64,000 nucleotides of DNA from Kosakonia oryzae. GTDB lineage: Bacteria > Pseudomonadota > Gammaproteobacteria > Enterobacterales > Enterobacteriaceae. Positions 54,834 through 64,000 of this stretch are shown here, piece by piece. A program made the translations under genes and the position numbers. The notes under the pieces were generated by a model. The model ran no database searches and was not told the origin of the DNA. It worked only from the letters and a program-made list of their open reading frames with translations. Numbering within the stretch: the first letter of the stretch is position 1; each line of letters opens with the position of its first letter. Location: NCBI RefSeq assembly GCF_001658025.2, contig NZ_CP014007.2:310001-374000 (forward strand), read 5' to 3'.

Positions 54834-56339
54834 TTACGACGCCAGCGATAATTCCGCTTTGTTATGACGCGTTAACCACTGCGCCACACGGGATTGCTCT
54901 TCGGCGCTCAGCCACATTCCCAGCTTCGTACGACGCCAGATCACATCATCAAGGCGGCGCGCCCATTCATGTTCGACCAGGTAACGCAGTTCGGCTTCAT
55001 ACAGCTCGTGACCGAAATGTTCTCCCAAATCTTCAATGCGGGTGGCGTTTGCCAGCAGCAGTTCGCTATTGCTGCCGTAGGTGCGGGCAAAATGGCGCGC
55101 CAGTGATTCACTGATAAACGGATAGCGACGGCGCAGTTTCGCCGCGTAGTCGTCGCGATCGCCGCTGATATCGCCGCCTGGCAGCACGCAATTTTTTGTC
55201 CACGCCGGGCCGATGCCTTTGTAGTACGGCGTCAGTTTTTCCAGCGCATGTTCGGCAAGTTTGCGGTAAGTGGTCAGCTTGCCGCCGAACACCGACAGCA
55301 GCGGCGCCTGGCCGTTCTCATCGTGAATATCCAGCGTATAGTCGCGGGTAATGGCCTGTGGCGAATCGGATTCGTCGTCGCACAGCGGGCGCACGCCGGA
55401 ATAAGTCCAGGCGATATCGTCGCGCGTGAGCTGTTTTTTAAAGTGCGCGTTATAGACTTTCAGCAGGTAGTTGATCTCGTTTTCATCGATCTCAACGTGT
55501 TTCGGATCGCCTTTGTACTCCACATCGGTGGTGCCGATAATGGAGAACTCATCCATCCACGGAATAACAAAGACAATACGTTTGTCTTCGTTTTGCAGAA
55601 TATAGGCCTGCTTCTGCGAGTGAACGCGCGGCACCACAATATGGCTGCCTTTGATCAGGCGAATACCGTACGGAGAAGGCAGATGCATACCGTCGTCGAA
55701 GAACTGTTTGACCCACGGACCGGTGGCGTTCACCAGACCGCGCGCCTGCCAGCTATATTTTTCTCCGGTATCGATATCTTCCGCTTCAACAATCCACAGC
55801 CCATTTTCACGGCGTGCGCTGGTGGCGCGGGTGCGCGTCAATACTTTGCCGCCTTTACGCTCAACCATCTGCGCATTCGCCAGTACCAGACGCGCGTCAT
55901 CCACCCAGCAATCGGAATATTCGAAACCGCGCACGATTTCCGGTTTTAGCACCGATTCTGAGCCAAAACGCAAACCGGCTGAAGCCGGAAGGCTGGTGCG
56001 TTTTCCAAGGTGGTCGTACATAAACAGACCAATGCGAATCATCCACGCCGGGCGCAGATGCGGGCGGTGTGGCAAACGAAAACGCATCGGGAAAGCGATA
56101 TGCGGTGCCATTTTCAGCAGCACTTCACGCTCGGCAAGCGCCTCGCTCACCAAGCGAAATTCGTAGTGTTCAAGATAGCGCAAGCCACCGTGAATCAGTT
56201 TGGAGCTGTTGCTGGATGTCGCACAGGCCAGATCCTGCGCTTCCAGCATCAGCACGGATAAACCACGCCCTGCGGCGTCTACCGCGATACCGGCACCGTT
56301 GATGCCCCCGCCTATCACAATCAGATCTTTGGTTTCCAT
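54834..56339 (-). CDS. glpD: GlpD, aerobic glycerol-3-phosphate dehydrogenase
   Basis: 501 residues, E. coli length, from the ATG at 56339. Membrane-associated FAD enzyme passing electrons to ubiquinone. FAD-binding DLIVIGGGINGAGIAVDAAGRG (partial: IGGGINGAGIA) at the N-terminus, SKLIHGGLRYLE and WMDEFSIIGTTDVEY blocks. Two GlpR-type repeats lie just upstream. Divergent from glpEGR. Confidence 0.97.
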   Translation of the reverse strand: METKDLIVIGGGINGAGIAVDAAGRGLSVLMLEAQDLACATSSNSSKLIHGGLRYLEHYEFRLVSEALAEREVLLKMAPHIAFPMRFRLPHRPHLRPAWMIRIGLFMYDHLGKRTSLPASAGLRFGSESVLKPEIVRGFEYSDCWVDDARLVLANAQMVERKGGKVLTRTRATSARRENGLWIVEAEDIDTGEKYSWQARGLVNATGPWVKQFFDDGMHLPSPYGIRLIKGSHIVVPRVHSQKQAYILQNEDKRIVFVIPWMDEFSIIGTTDVEYKGDPKHVEIDENEINYLLKVYNAHFKKQLTRDDIAWTYSGVRPLCDDESDSPQAITRDYTLDIHDENGQAPLLSVFGGKLTTYRKLAEHALEKLTPYYKGIGPAWTKNCVLPGGDISGDRDDYAAKLRRRYPFISESLARHFARTYGSNSELLLANATRIEDLGEHFGHELYEAELRYLVEHEWARRLDDVIWRRTKLGMWLSAEEQSRVAQWLTRHNKAELSLAS

Positions 56340-56352
56340 GCTGCCCTCACGC

Positions 56353-56390
56353 ACTTTCGTTAAAGCTCATAAATGTTCGTTATCGCTCAT
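56353..56390 (-). promoter_or_regulatory. Tandem GlpR operators at glpD
   Basis: ACTTTCGTTAAAGCTCAT (56353-56370) and ATGTTCGTTATCGCTCAT (56373-56390) are two copies, 20 bases apart, of the GlpR operator (TTCGnTAnnGnTCA-type). They lie between the glpD start and its expected promoter; GlpR encoded nearby should repress glpD here. Confidence 0.8.
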
Positions 56391-56528
56391 GATAGCAAAG
56401 GAACGCGCTTTTGGTAACATCAAAAAAACAATTTAGAGTGATATGCATAACATAATGGCGTTTACCCGCCGTCACGACGTACACTTGACGGGAGAATAGC
56501 CATTTCCTGTGTCAATTAAGAGAACGTC

Positions 56529-56858
56529 ATGGATCACTTTGAATGCATTAACGTAGAAGAAACCCATCAGAAATTGCATCAGCAGCAGGCAGTGCTGGTG
56601 GATATCCGCGATCCGCAAAGCTTCGCGATGGGGCATACGCCGGGCGCATTTCATCTGACCAACGATACGCTGGGCGCGTTTATGCGCGACAACGATTTCG
56701 ATACCCCGGTGATGGTGATGTGTTACCACGGCAACAGCAGCAAAGGGGCGGCGCAATATCTGCTCCAGCAAGGATATGATCAGGTCTACAGTGTGGACGG
56801 CGGTTTCGACGCCTGGCACCGTCATTTCCCGGCGGAAGTCGAACACGGTACGCTTTAG
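56529..56858 (+). CDS. glpE: GlpE, single-domain thiosulfate sulfurtransferase
   Basis: 109-residue rhodanese with active-site Cys65 in the loop MCYHGNSS, as in E. coli GlpE (108 residues). It transfers sulfane sulfur from thiosulfate to cyanide or thioredoxin. First of glpEGR, divergent from glpD. Confidence 0.95.
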   Translation: MDHFECINVEETHQKLHQQQAVLVDIRDPQSFAMGHTPGAFHLTNDTLGAFMRDNDFDTPVMVMCYHGNSSKGAAQYLLQQGYDQVYSVDGGFDAWHRHFPAEVEHGTL

Positions 56859-56915
56859 GCATCCGTCCCGTGCCGCTATACTGTCTCTCTTTGTATGGAT
56901 TAAGCGACGCCCGCC

Positions 56916-57746
56916 ATGTTGATGATTACCTCTTTTACTAACCCTCGCGTCGCCCAGGCGTTTGTCGATTATATGCAGACCCAGGGCGTGATCCTCACTA
57001 TTCAACATCACGAGCAAAGCGATATCTGGCTGGCAGATGAGAGCCAGGTTGAGCGCGTCAAAATTGAACTGGCGCGCTTTATCGAAAATCCAGCCGACCC
57101 GCGCTATCTGGCCGCGAGCTGGCAATCCGGGCAGGTCAACAGCGGTCTGCGCTATCGTCGTTTTCCCCTGACGGCGGCCATTCGCGAACGCGGCGGGCCA
57201 TTGACGCTACTGATGACCGCGCTCTGCGTGTTTGTCTTCGTGGTGATGAACGTGATTGGCGATCAGACGGTGATGATGTGGCTCGCCTGGCCGTGGGATG
57301 CTAGCGTGCAGTTTGAGGTCTGGCGTTACTTCACGCACGCAATAATGCATTTTTCGCTGGTACACATCCTCTTCAACCTCTTCTGGTGGTGGTATCTTGG
57401 CGGAGCCGTTGAAAAGCGTCTCGGCACCGGCAAACTGGTGGTTATTACCCTGATTAGCGCCTTATTAAGCGGTTTTGTGCAGCACCAACTTACCGGCCCG
57501 TGGTTTGGTGGTTTATCCGGCGTGGTGTATGCGCTGATTGGTTATGTCTGGCTGCACGGCGTACGCGATCCGGTTCCTCAGGTGGCATTACCGAATGGGC
57601 TGTTTATTTTTACGGTCGCGCTGATGGTCGCCGAGTGGTTCGGCGTAATGGGCTTTGAGATTGCTACCGGTGCGCACACGGCTGGCATGGTGATTGGGCT
57701 GGCGATGGCGCTGGTGGACTCGCAGAATGTGCGGAAACGAACATAA
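56916..57746 (+). CDS. glpG: GlpG, rhomboid intramembrane serine protease
   Basis: 276 residues, same numbering as the E. coli enzyme: catalytic Ser201 in [13 protein letters not shown], His254 in TGAHTAG, and the oxyanion His150/Asn154 in VHILFN. The cytosolic N-terminal domain (1-85) and six helices are intact. Follows glpE by 57 bases. Confidence 0.96.
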   Translation: MLMITSFTNPRVAQAFVDYMQTQGVILTIQHHEQSDIWLADESQVERVKIELARFIENPADPRYLAASWQSGQVNSGLRYRRFPLTAAIRERGGPLTLLMTALCVFVFVVMNVIGDQTVMMWLAWPWDASVQFEVWRYFTHAIMHFSLVHILFNLFWWWYLGGAVEKRLGTGKLVVITLISALLSGFVQHQLTGPWFGGLSGVVYALIGYVWLHGVRDPVPQVALPNGLFIFTVALMVAEWFGVMGFEIATGAHTAGMVIGLAMALVDSQNVRKRT

Positions 57747-57763
57747 TTATCCAGGGACATTTC

Positions 57764-58522
57764 ATGAAACAAACACAGCGTCATGACGCGATTATTGAAC
57801 TGGTTAAACAACAGGGATATGTCAGTACCGAAGAGCTGGTTGAACAATTTTCCGTCAGCCCGCAGACCATCCGCCGCGATCTGAATGACCTCGCGGATCA
57901 AAACAAAATCTTGCGTCACCACGGCGGCGCGGCGCTGCCTTCCAGCTCGGTGAACACCTCCTGGCACGATCGCAAATCAACGTTGACGGCGGAAAAAGAG
58001 CGTATTGCCCGCAAGGTAGCAGAACAGATCCCGAACGGCGCAACACTGTTTATCGACATTGGCACCACGCCGGAAGCCGTCGCCCATGCGCTGCTGGAAC
58101 ACAGCGATCTGCGCATTGTGACCAACAACCTGAACGTCGCGAATACCCTGATGAAGAAAGAGGATTTCCGCGTGATCCTCGCGGGCGGCGAACTGCGTAG
58201 CCGCGACGGCGGCATCGTTGGCGAGGCGACTCTCGATTTTATCTCTCAGTTCCGCCTCGATTTCGGCATCCTCGGCATTAGCGGCATTGATGCGGATGGC
58301 TCGCTGCTGGAGTTCGACTACCACGAAGTGCGCACCAAGCGCGCGATCATTGAAAACTCGCGTCACGTCATGCTGGTGGTTGATCACTCGAAATTTGGCC
58401 GTAACGCGATGGTGAATATGGGCAGCATTGGCCTTGTGGATGCGGTGTACACCGATGCCATGCCGCCAGCCGGAGTATTACAGGTGATCAACCACAACAA
58501 CGTGCAACTGGAGCTGTGCTAA
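57764..58522 (+). CDS. glpR: GlpR, glycerol-3-phosphate regulon repressor (DeoR family)
   Basis: 252 residues, full length (some E. coli K-12 lines carry a broken copy). N-terminal DeoR helix-turn-helix VSTEELVEQFSVSPQTIRRDLNDL and a C-terminal sugar-phosphate-isomerase-like effector domain. Its stop TAA is immediately followed by the stop of convergent malT. Confidence 0.95.
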   Translation: MKQTQRHDAIIELVKQQGYVSTEELVEQFSVSPQTIRRDLNDLADQNKILRHHGGAALPSSSVNTSWHDRKSTLTAEKERIARKVAEQIPNGATLFIDIGTTPEAVAHALLEHSDLRIVTNNLNVANTLMKKEDFRVILAGGELRSRDGGIVGEATLDFISQFRLDFGILGISGIDADGSLLEFDYHEVRTKRAIIENSRHVMLVVDHSKFGRNAMVNMGSIGLVDAVYTDAMPPAGVLQVINHNNVQLELC

Positions 58523-61228
58523 TTACACGCCGTAGCCCATCATTTTCAGCAGCCGCTGTGCGTGTTGCACGGCATCCTGACGATGGGCGACGCCCAGTTT
58601 CTGATAAAGATTGCGGATGTGAGTTTTAATGGTCGTCGCGGCGACGTCCAGCTCGCCGGCAATCTGTTCATTGCTATAGCCAGAGTAGATCAGCCCCAGC
58701 ACCTGCCATTCGCGCTGGGTCAGCGGGCTGGTGCGGATAAGCTCCGGCACATCCGGATGCGTCAGTAGGCGTTCGACGAAATTCTCATCGAAATGCGCGA
58801 ACTTATGCCGGTGATGCTGGTTGATGTCGCGCAAAATACGCTGGGCGCGATGCTGTTCGAGCTCCGGCAGCGTGTTCAACTGGATCAACTGGCGCAACTG
58901 CTGTGCCATCGCTTCGCCTTCAATCACAAAATGACTGATAAATCCGGTGCGGTTAGCCAGTTGCAGCGCTTCCAGCAGCACGCGCTGCGCGTCGTTTTTG
59001 CGCCCGGCCTGCCAGTAAAGCTGGTTGAGCAGCAACAAATTGCGGTTGATGTCGCTCATCAAGCGCAGGCTGCGCGCGTTTTCATTTAACTCTTCCAGCA
59101 CCATCTCTGCGGGATCAAACTCGCCCAGCAGGATCTGCGCACGGGCGATGTTGCGCCACTGGCTCTGCAGGAAATGGTTATTGGCAAACTCCGGTTTTGG
59201 CGTCAGGCGCAGCCACTGCGCGGCGGCCTTTTTGTCGCCGGTCATCTGCCAGTAGATCACCCGTACTTTATCGGCATTCGACACCCAGTCGCTGTGGTAT
59301 TGACCGTTGCCGAGCAGATTCTCCAGCCGGTTCAAATGGCTGCGGGCATTATCCAGATCGCCGCGCGCCAGCGAGTTTTGCACCAGCAACGCCAGACATT
59401 GCAACTGCTGCTGCGGCTGCATGGCGGAGAGCACTTCTATCCCCTGGCGCGCCGCCGCTTCGGACTCATCAAGCCGCGCCCACGCCCACAGTAACTGGGC
59501 GCGAATGCGCAGCAAAAATTCATGCATCGGCAGTTGCTCAAGGTGCTGCTCGCGGATCAGCGTAAAGGCTTTTTCCTGTGTCTCCCAGGCCGCCTGCAGA
59601 AACCCCTGCGCGAACAGGATTTCGCTTTGCTGGATCAGGCTCCACAGCGCGTAGTGCCAGACATCGTGGCGACGCGCCATCTGCTCGGTTTGCTGCATCA
59701 CCGACAGCGAACTGGTCAGCTCGCCTTTGCAGTGCAGCACTTCACCATGTACGGAGGTCGCTACGATACGGCTGTAATAGTTAGCCAGCGGCAACTCGTC
59801 GAGCGCCACCATCGCCAGCCGTTCCGCTTCCACCGGATCGCCATCGTTAATCGCTACCTGGGCGCGCAGGGCGTTGAAATCACCGTGCAACGAGGCGTCC
59901 ATTTGTGTGGTCATCTCCTGCTCGGCGCGCGCCAGCAGCGTATTCACTTCACTGTAACGGTGCTGGCTTTGCATCAGCCAGGCCTGCAACAGTACCAGAC
60001 GCGGATTTTCCAGCAGGCTTTCCCACGGCAGCGCTTTCAGCGACTCTTCCAGTACGCTCAGCTCGCTGTGATTAAACAACCCCCAGGCGTGATGCAGCAG
60101 AATATCGCGCAGCATAATGCCGTCTCCGGCCGCCAGCGCGTGGTGAATGGCTTCACTGGGGAAACCTTGCGCCATCCAGCTTTCCGCCGCGGCGCGGTGA
60201 ATATCCGGCAATTCAGTCGCCAGTTCCCACTGACAGCGCTGGCGCAGGAAATTGCCAAACAGCGGGTGGTAACTGAACCATTCGCCGGAATCGTCCATAC
60301 GTTGTAAAAACAGCCCCTGGCGCTCAATCTCTTCGAGCCGCATTTGCCCGTTCTCTTCACCGGTCACGCGGACGATCAGCGCGTCGTTCATCGAACGCAG
60401 CAGGGCGCTTTTCAGCAGAAACTTACGCGTATCGATATCGACATTATCCAGCACTTCATCCACCAAATAATCGGAGAGATGGCTGGCATTAATGCCGGAA
60501 AGACGGCGTGCGGACTGATGCGGGGCGCTGTGGTTTTGCCGCGCGGAGAGGGCGATAAGCTGCAGCGCTGTCGCCCAGCCAGCAACGTCGTCGCACAGGC
60601 GGCTGCTTTCTGCTGCTTCAATCGGCGACGTCAGGCGGCAGTCAAAAAACTGTTTTGCTTCCTGATGGGTAAAGGCGAGCTGTTGGCTGCTTACTTCCAG
60701 CAGTTGTTCACGTACGCGCAGGTTGGCGATGCCTAACTGCGGCAAATTACGCGACAGCACAATCAGCGTCAGGTTTTCCGGCTGATGGCGTAAAAAGAAA
60801 CGCATTGCATCATGAATCACCGGGTTGGTGATCAGATGATAATCGTCGATGACCAGAAACAGTGGACGCTGCCACTCTGTCAATTCAACGAACAACTGGG
60901 AAAAGAGTGATTGCAGGCTGGCGTACTGGCGTTTTTGCGCCATCGCCTCGCTGCTGACGCAATGCCCGCCCGTCGCCTGCTGAACCGCAGCGATAAAGTA
61001 GCTGGCAAAACGCTCCAACTGGTTATCCCCTTCATCGAGGGAGAACCAGCCGACATCATTTTTTCCGGCTGCCCATTGCGAAATGAGCGTGGTTTTTCCG
61101 TAACCCGCAGGGCTGGTCACCAGCGCAAGGCGATAATTGTTCGCGCCGGAAAGTTTAGCCAACAGGCGCTCCCGAACCACGGTGTGGTCGAGACGAACCG
61201 GGCGACTTAATTTTGACGGAATCAACAT
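58523..61228 (-). CDS. malT: MalT, maltose regulon activator
   Basis: 901 residues, E. coli length, from the ATG at 61228. STAND ATPase: Walker [10 protein letters not shown] at 39-47, winged-helix and superhelical repeat domains in the middle, and a LuxR-type helix-turn-helix at about 835-890 ([22 protein letters not shown]). Activated by maltotriose and ATP; acts on malPQ, whose start is in this window. The frame opens three codons earlier without a better site. Convergent and abutting with glpR. Confidence 0.97.
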   Translation of the reverse strand: MLIPSKLSRPVRLDHTVVRERLLAKLSGANNYRLALVTSPAGYGKTTLISQWAAGKNDVGWFSLDEGDNQLERFASYFIAAVQQATGGHCVSSEAMAQKRQYASLQSLFSQLFVELTEWQRPLFLVIDDYHLITNPVIHDAMRFFLRHQPENLTLIVLSRNLPQLGIANLRVREQLLEVSSQQLAFTHQEAKQFFDCRLTSPIEAAESSRLCDDVAGWATALQLIALSARQNHSAPHQSARRLSGINASHLSDYLVDEVLDNVDIDTRKFLLKSALLRSMNDALIVRVTGEENGQMRLEEIERQGLFLQRMDDSGEWFSYHPLFGNFLRQRCQWELATELPDIHRAAAESWMAQGFPSEAIHHALAAGDGIMLRDILLHHAWGLFNHSELSVLEESLKALPWESLLENPRLVLLQAWLMQSQHRYSEVNTLLARAEQEMTTQMDASLHGDFNALRAQVAINDGDPVEAERLAMVALDELPLANYYSRIVATSVHGEVLHCKGELTSSLSVMQQTEQMARRHDVWHYALWSLIQQSEILFAQGFLQAAWETQEKAFTLIREQHLEQLPMHEFLLRIRAQLLWAWARLDESEAAARQGIEVLSAMQPQQQLQCLALLVQNSLARGDLDNARSHLNRLENLLGNGQYHSDWVSNADKVRVIYWQMTGDKKAAAQWLRLTPKPEFANNHFLQSQWRNIARAQILLGEFDPAEMVLEELNENARSLRLMSDINRNLLLLNQLYWQAGRKNDAQRVLLEALQLANRTGFISHFVIEGEAMAQQLRQLIQLNTLPELEQHRAQRILRDINQHHRHKFAHFDENFVERLLTHPDVPELIRTSPLTQREWQVLGLIYSGYSNEQIAGELDVAATTIKTHIRNLYQKLGVAHRQDAVQHAQRLLKMMGYGV

Positions 61229-61349
61229 AGTTATCACTTCACTGTGCGAAAACGGAGGGGGTGATTTTTTTTGCGCTTCGTAATTAATACTAATAAGGTC
61301 GGTCAGATGAAGAAATATTGCAAGTTATGTCCGGATCTAACGATTGTGA

Positions 61350-61366
61350 ATTTGCACTATGTCACA
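61350..61366 (-). promoter_or_regulatory. CRP site of the malT promoter
   Basis: On the minus strand ATGTGACATAGTGCAAAT, where TGTGA plus six bases and GCAAA matches the E. coli malT CRP site. It lies about 120 bases before malT and should confer cAMP control. Confidence 0.75.
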
Positions 61367-61694
61367 TTTCTATTTATTTCATGAATAGTTAAGGAGAAAA
61401 AGACGAAAAATAGCCGGGGCACGGCTGGCGCGCTACGCATGGCAGAGGGCTTAATAGTTATACATGTAGTAAGGGTTTGTTCACATTATTAACCGGCATA
61501 TCAGACAAAACGCACTAATAGCAAAAATTGATTAGCGATAGTGAAGTGAATATTATTTTTTCTGCTTTTAATGCGTAACTAAAACTAATTTCCCCCGAAA
61601 CGATATTTCATTTTTATTGAACAATTTCCAGTCAATTTGATTGAATAACGTGCGAAAAAAACGCTACCTTTAGGTGGCGGCGATCACACTTTTT

Positions 61695-61740
61695 GCTCAT
61701 CCCCGCTGCTCCTCCCCGGCTAATCCCTGGCAGGATGAGG
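61695..61740 (+). promoter_or_regulatory. MalT boxes of the malPQ promoter
   Basis: Two inverted MalT boxes, GCTCATCCCC (61695-61704) and GCTCCTCCCC (61708-61717), i.e. GGGGATGAGC and GGGGAGGAGC on the other strand, plus a direct GGATGAGG (61733-61740). Consensus is GGGGAKGAGG. MalT-maltotriose should activate malP from here. Confidence 0.85.
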
Positions 61741-61809
61741 AAGTCATAAACCGAGCCAGGCACACTAACGCAAACGTCGATTTACTTCATTACAGGACCC
61801 GGATTCTTT

Positions 61810-64000
61810 ATGTCAAAGCCAACGTTTAATAAAGCGGAATTTGCAGCGGCGCTCACGCGCCAGCAGCAGCGTTTAGGGATTCAGGTTGCCGGTGACATGA
61901 CAACCCGGCAGTGGTGGCAAGCGGTGAGCGGTGCGCTGGCAGAATTGCTGGCGGCGCAGCCCGCGCCGAAAGCGGCGAAAGGGCAGCGCCACGTTAACTA
62001 TATCTCAATGGAATTCCTGATTGGCCGCCTGACGGGCAATAACCTGTTGAACCTGGGCTGGTATCAGGATGTTGGCGCGGTATTGCAGGAACACAACATC
62101 AACCTGACCGACCTGCTGGAAGAGGAGATCGATCCGGCGCTGGGTAACGGCGGTCTGGGGCGTCTGGCGGCCTGTTTCCTCGACTCGATGGCGACGGTTG
62201 GCCAGTCGGCGACCGGCTACGGCCTCAATTATCAGTACGGTCTGTTCCGCCAGTCTTTTGTTGATGGGCAACAGCATGAAGCCCCGGACGACTGGCATCG
62301 CCGCAGCTACCCGTGGTTCCGCCATAACGAGCAGTTGGATGTGCAGGTGGGGATTGGCGGCAAGGTGAGCAAATCCGGACAGTGGCAGCCCGCTTTTACG
62401 CTGATTGGCGAAGCCTGGGATTTACCGGTTATTGGCTACCGTAACGGCGTGACGCAGCCGCTGCGTTTATGGCAGGCGACACATGCTCATCCTTTCAATC
62501 TGACCAAATTCAACGACGGTGATTTCCTGCGCGCCGAGCAAACCGGGATCGACGCGGAAAAGCTGACAAAAGTGCTCTACCCGAACGACAACCACCAGGC
62601 CGGGAAAAAGCTGCGTCTGATGCAGCAATACTTCCAGTGCGCCTGTTCGATTGCCGATATTCTGCGTCGTCACCATCTGGCAGGGCGCAAACTGGCGCAG
62701 TTGCCGGATTTCGAAGTGATCCAGCTTAACGACACGCACCCGACTATCGCCATTCCGGAACTGCTACGCGTGCTGCTCGACGAGCACCAGCTAAGCTGGG
62801 ACGATGCCTGGGCGATCACCAGCCGGACGTTTGCCTATACCAACCATACGCTGATGCCGGAAGCGCTGGAGTGCTGGGATGAAACGTTAGTCAAAGCGCT
62901 ACTGCCGCGGCACATGCAAATCATCAAACAGATCAACGACAAATTTAAGCTGCTGGTCGAGAAAACCTGGCCGGGCGACGACGCGGTATGGGCAAAACTG
63001 GCGGTGGTGCATCACAAACAGGTTCGCATGGCGAACCTTTGCGTGGTGGGCGGGTTTGCGGTTAACGGCGTGGCGGCGTTGCATTCGGATCTGGTGGTCA
63101 AGGATCTGTTCCCTGAATATCACCAGCTCTGGCCGGGCAAATTCCATAACGTCACTAATGGCATCACGCCGCGTCGCTGGATCAAGCAGTGCAACCCGTT
63201 ACTGGCCGCGCTGCTCGACAAAACGTTGAAAAAAGAGTGGGCCAACGATCTCGATCAGTTGATCAATCTGGAGAAGTACGCCGACGACGCGGCATTCCGC
63301 AAGCAGTATCGCGAGATTAAACAGCAAAACAAAGTGCGGCTGGCGGCGTTCGTCAAAGCCCGTACCGGTATTGAGATCAACCCGCAGGCGCTGTTCGACA
63401 TCCAGATCAAACGTCTACATGAATACAAACGCCAGCACCTTGGGCTGCTGCATATTCTCGCCCTGTACAAAGAGATTCGCGAAAACCCGAAAGCCGACCG
63501 CGTGCCGCGCGTCTTCCTGTTTGGCGCCAAAGCTGCGCCGGGCTACTACCTGGCGAAAAACATTATCTTTGCCATCAACAAAGTGGCGGAAGTGATTAAC
63601 AACGATGCGAAGGTCGGTGACAAGCTGAAAGTGGTATTCCTGCCGGATTACTGTGTTTCGGCGGCGGAGAAGCTGATCCCGGCGGCGGATGTATCGGAGC
63701 AGATCTCCACGGCGGGCAAAGAGGCTTCTGGTACTGGCAACATGAAGCTGGCGCTGAATGGCGCGCTGACCGTCGGTACGCTGGACGGCGCGAACGTTGA
63801 AATTGCTGAGCAGGTTGGCGAAGAGAATATCTTTATCTTCGGCCACACGGTGGAGCAGGTGAAAGCGCTGAAAGCCAAAGGCTACGATCCGCTGAAATGG
63901 CGTAAAAAAGATAAGCTGCTGGATGCGGTGCTGAAGGAGCTTGAAAGCGGGAAGTACAGCGATGGGGATAAACATGCTTTTGACCAGATGCTGCATAGCA
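61810..64000 (+). CDS. malP: MalP, maltodextrin phosphorylase, partial (cut by window edge)
   Basis: 730 codons are present, open to the edge; E. coli MalP has 797. A GT35 phosphorylase that shortens maltodextrins to glucose-1-phosphate. [28 protein letters not shown] and [11 protein letters not shown] are intact, and the PLP lysine lies in [17 protein letters not shown] near residue 640. No frameshift seen. It lacks the extended glycogen-binding features of GlgP. Confidence 0.96.
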   Translation, partial: MSKPTFNKAEFAAALTRQQQRLGIQVAGDMTTRQWWQAVSGALAELLAAQPAPKAAKGQRHVNYISMEFLIGRLTGNNLLNLGWYQDVGAVLQEHNINLTDLLEEEIDPALGNGGLGRLAACFLDSMATVGQSATGYGLNYQYGLFRQSFVDGQQHEAPDDWHRRSYPWFRHNEQLDVQVGIGGKVSKSGQWQPAFTLIGEAWDLPVIGYRNGVTQPLRLWQATHAHPFNLTKFNDGDFLRAEQTGIDAEKLTKVLYPNDNHQAGKKLRLMQQYFQCACSIADILRRHHLAGRKLAQLPDFEVIQLNDTHPTIAIPELLRVLLDEHQLSWDDAWAITSRTFAYTNHTLMPEALECWDETLVKALLPRHMQIIKQINDKFKLLVEKTWPGDDAVWAKLAVVHHKQVRMANLCVVGGFAVNGVAALHSDLVVKDLFPEYHQLWPGKFHNVTNGITPRRWIKQCNPLLAALLDKTLKKEWANDLDQLINLEKYADDAAFRKQYREIKQQNKVRLAAFVKARTGIEINPQALFDIQIKRLHEYKRQHLGLLHILALYKEIRENPKADRVPRVFLFGAKAAPGYYLAKNIIFAINKVAEVINNDAKVGDKLKVVFLPDYCVSAAEKLIPAADVSEQISTAGKEASGTGNMKLALNGALTVGTLDGANVEIAEQVGEENIFIFGHTVEQVKALKAKGYDPLKWRKKDKLLDAVLKELESGKYSDGDKHAFDQMLHS

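Larger units (their letters stand above)
61229..61809. other. malT-malP divergent spacer
   Basis: A 581-base region with the CRP site near malT and MalT boxes near malP. Between about 61380 and 61680 it is AT-rich with no gene I can support; a small hairpin CGCTACC/GGTGGCG lies at 61662-61679, just before the MalT boxes. A very short frame at 61359 (under ten codons) is not convincing. Confidence 0.6.

Noticed and set aside
1-64000. CRISPR arrays, insertion sequences, tRNA or rRNA genes
   Set aside because: None seen: no regularly spaced repeats, no transposase-like protein, no tRNA cloverleaf noticed. I cannot run a tRNA or repeat search to exclude them.

Overview
The window is a stretch of a member of the Enterobacteriaceae. 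Nearly every protein resembles its Escherichia coli counterpart, often at identical length (FtsX 352, MalT 901, GlpD 501, GlgB 728, LivJ 367, DcrB 185 residues). The gene order from yhhT to malP follows the E. coli chromosome around 75-77 minutes. It is not E. coli itself: it has an aryl-polyene cluster beside yhhT, a regulator/GABA-transaminase pair between rpoH and livJ, a HicAB pair between gntU and yhgN, and no rtc genes between glpR and malT. I cannot name the genus from sequence alone.

Layout. 1-5.5 kb (minus strand): the proximal end of an aryl-polyene pigment operon, running off the left edge (lipoprotein, methyltransferase, lone ketosynthase domain, acyltransferase, two acyl carrier proteins, membrane protein, AMP ligase). 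5.9-14.5 kb: yhhT, yhhS, dcrB, yhhQ with a candidate preQ1 riboswitch, tusA, zntA with its ZntR operator, yhhN, yhhM, yhhL, rsmD. 14.6-18.9 kb: ftsYEX and rpoH, with sigma-E and DnaA sites. 18.9-21.8 kb: MocR-type regulator diverging from a GABA transaminase. 22-29 kb: the branched-chain amino-acid uptake genes livJ, livKHMGF, with panM and an ERIC repeat. 29-34.3 kb: ugpBAECQ for glycerol-3-phosphate and glycerophosphodiesters, preceded by Pho-box-like sites. 34.3-39.3 kb: yhhA, ggt, yhhY, the ryhB small RNA with a Fur box, yhhX, yhhW. 39.4-45 kb: gntR-gntKU, hicAB, yhgN, asd. 45.3-54.7 kb: the glycogen operon glgBXCAP. 54.8-64 kb: glpD, glpEGR, malT and the start of malP, cut by the right edge.

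Most of the window is nutrient uptake and carbon storage under well-known regulators (PhoB, GlpR, GntR, MalT, CRP, Lrp) plus core cell biology (signal-recognition receptor, division ABC complex, heat-shock sigma factor). Accessory content is limited to the aryl-polyene operon, the MocR/transaminase pair, hicAB and dispersed ERIC/REP repeats. I found no clearly undescribed multi-gene system. The less settled items are the putative lipoprotein at the head of the aryl-polyene operon, the candidate riboswitch before yhhQ, the putative operator between the MocR gene and the transaminase, and the unexplained middle of the malT-malP spacer. Identifications rest on remembered family sequences and motifs; no database search was run.
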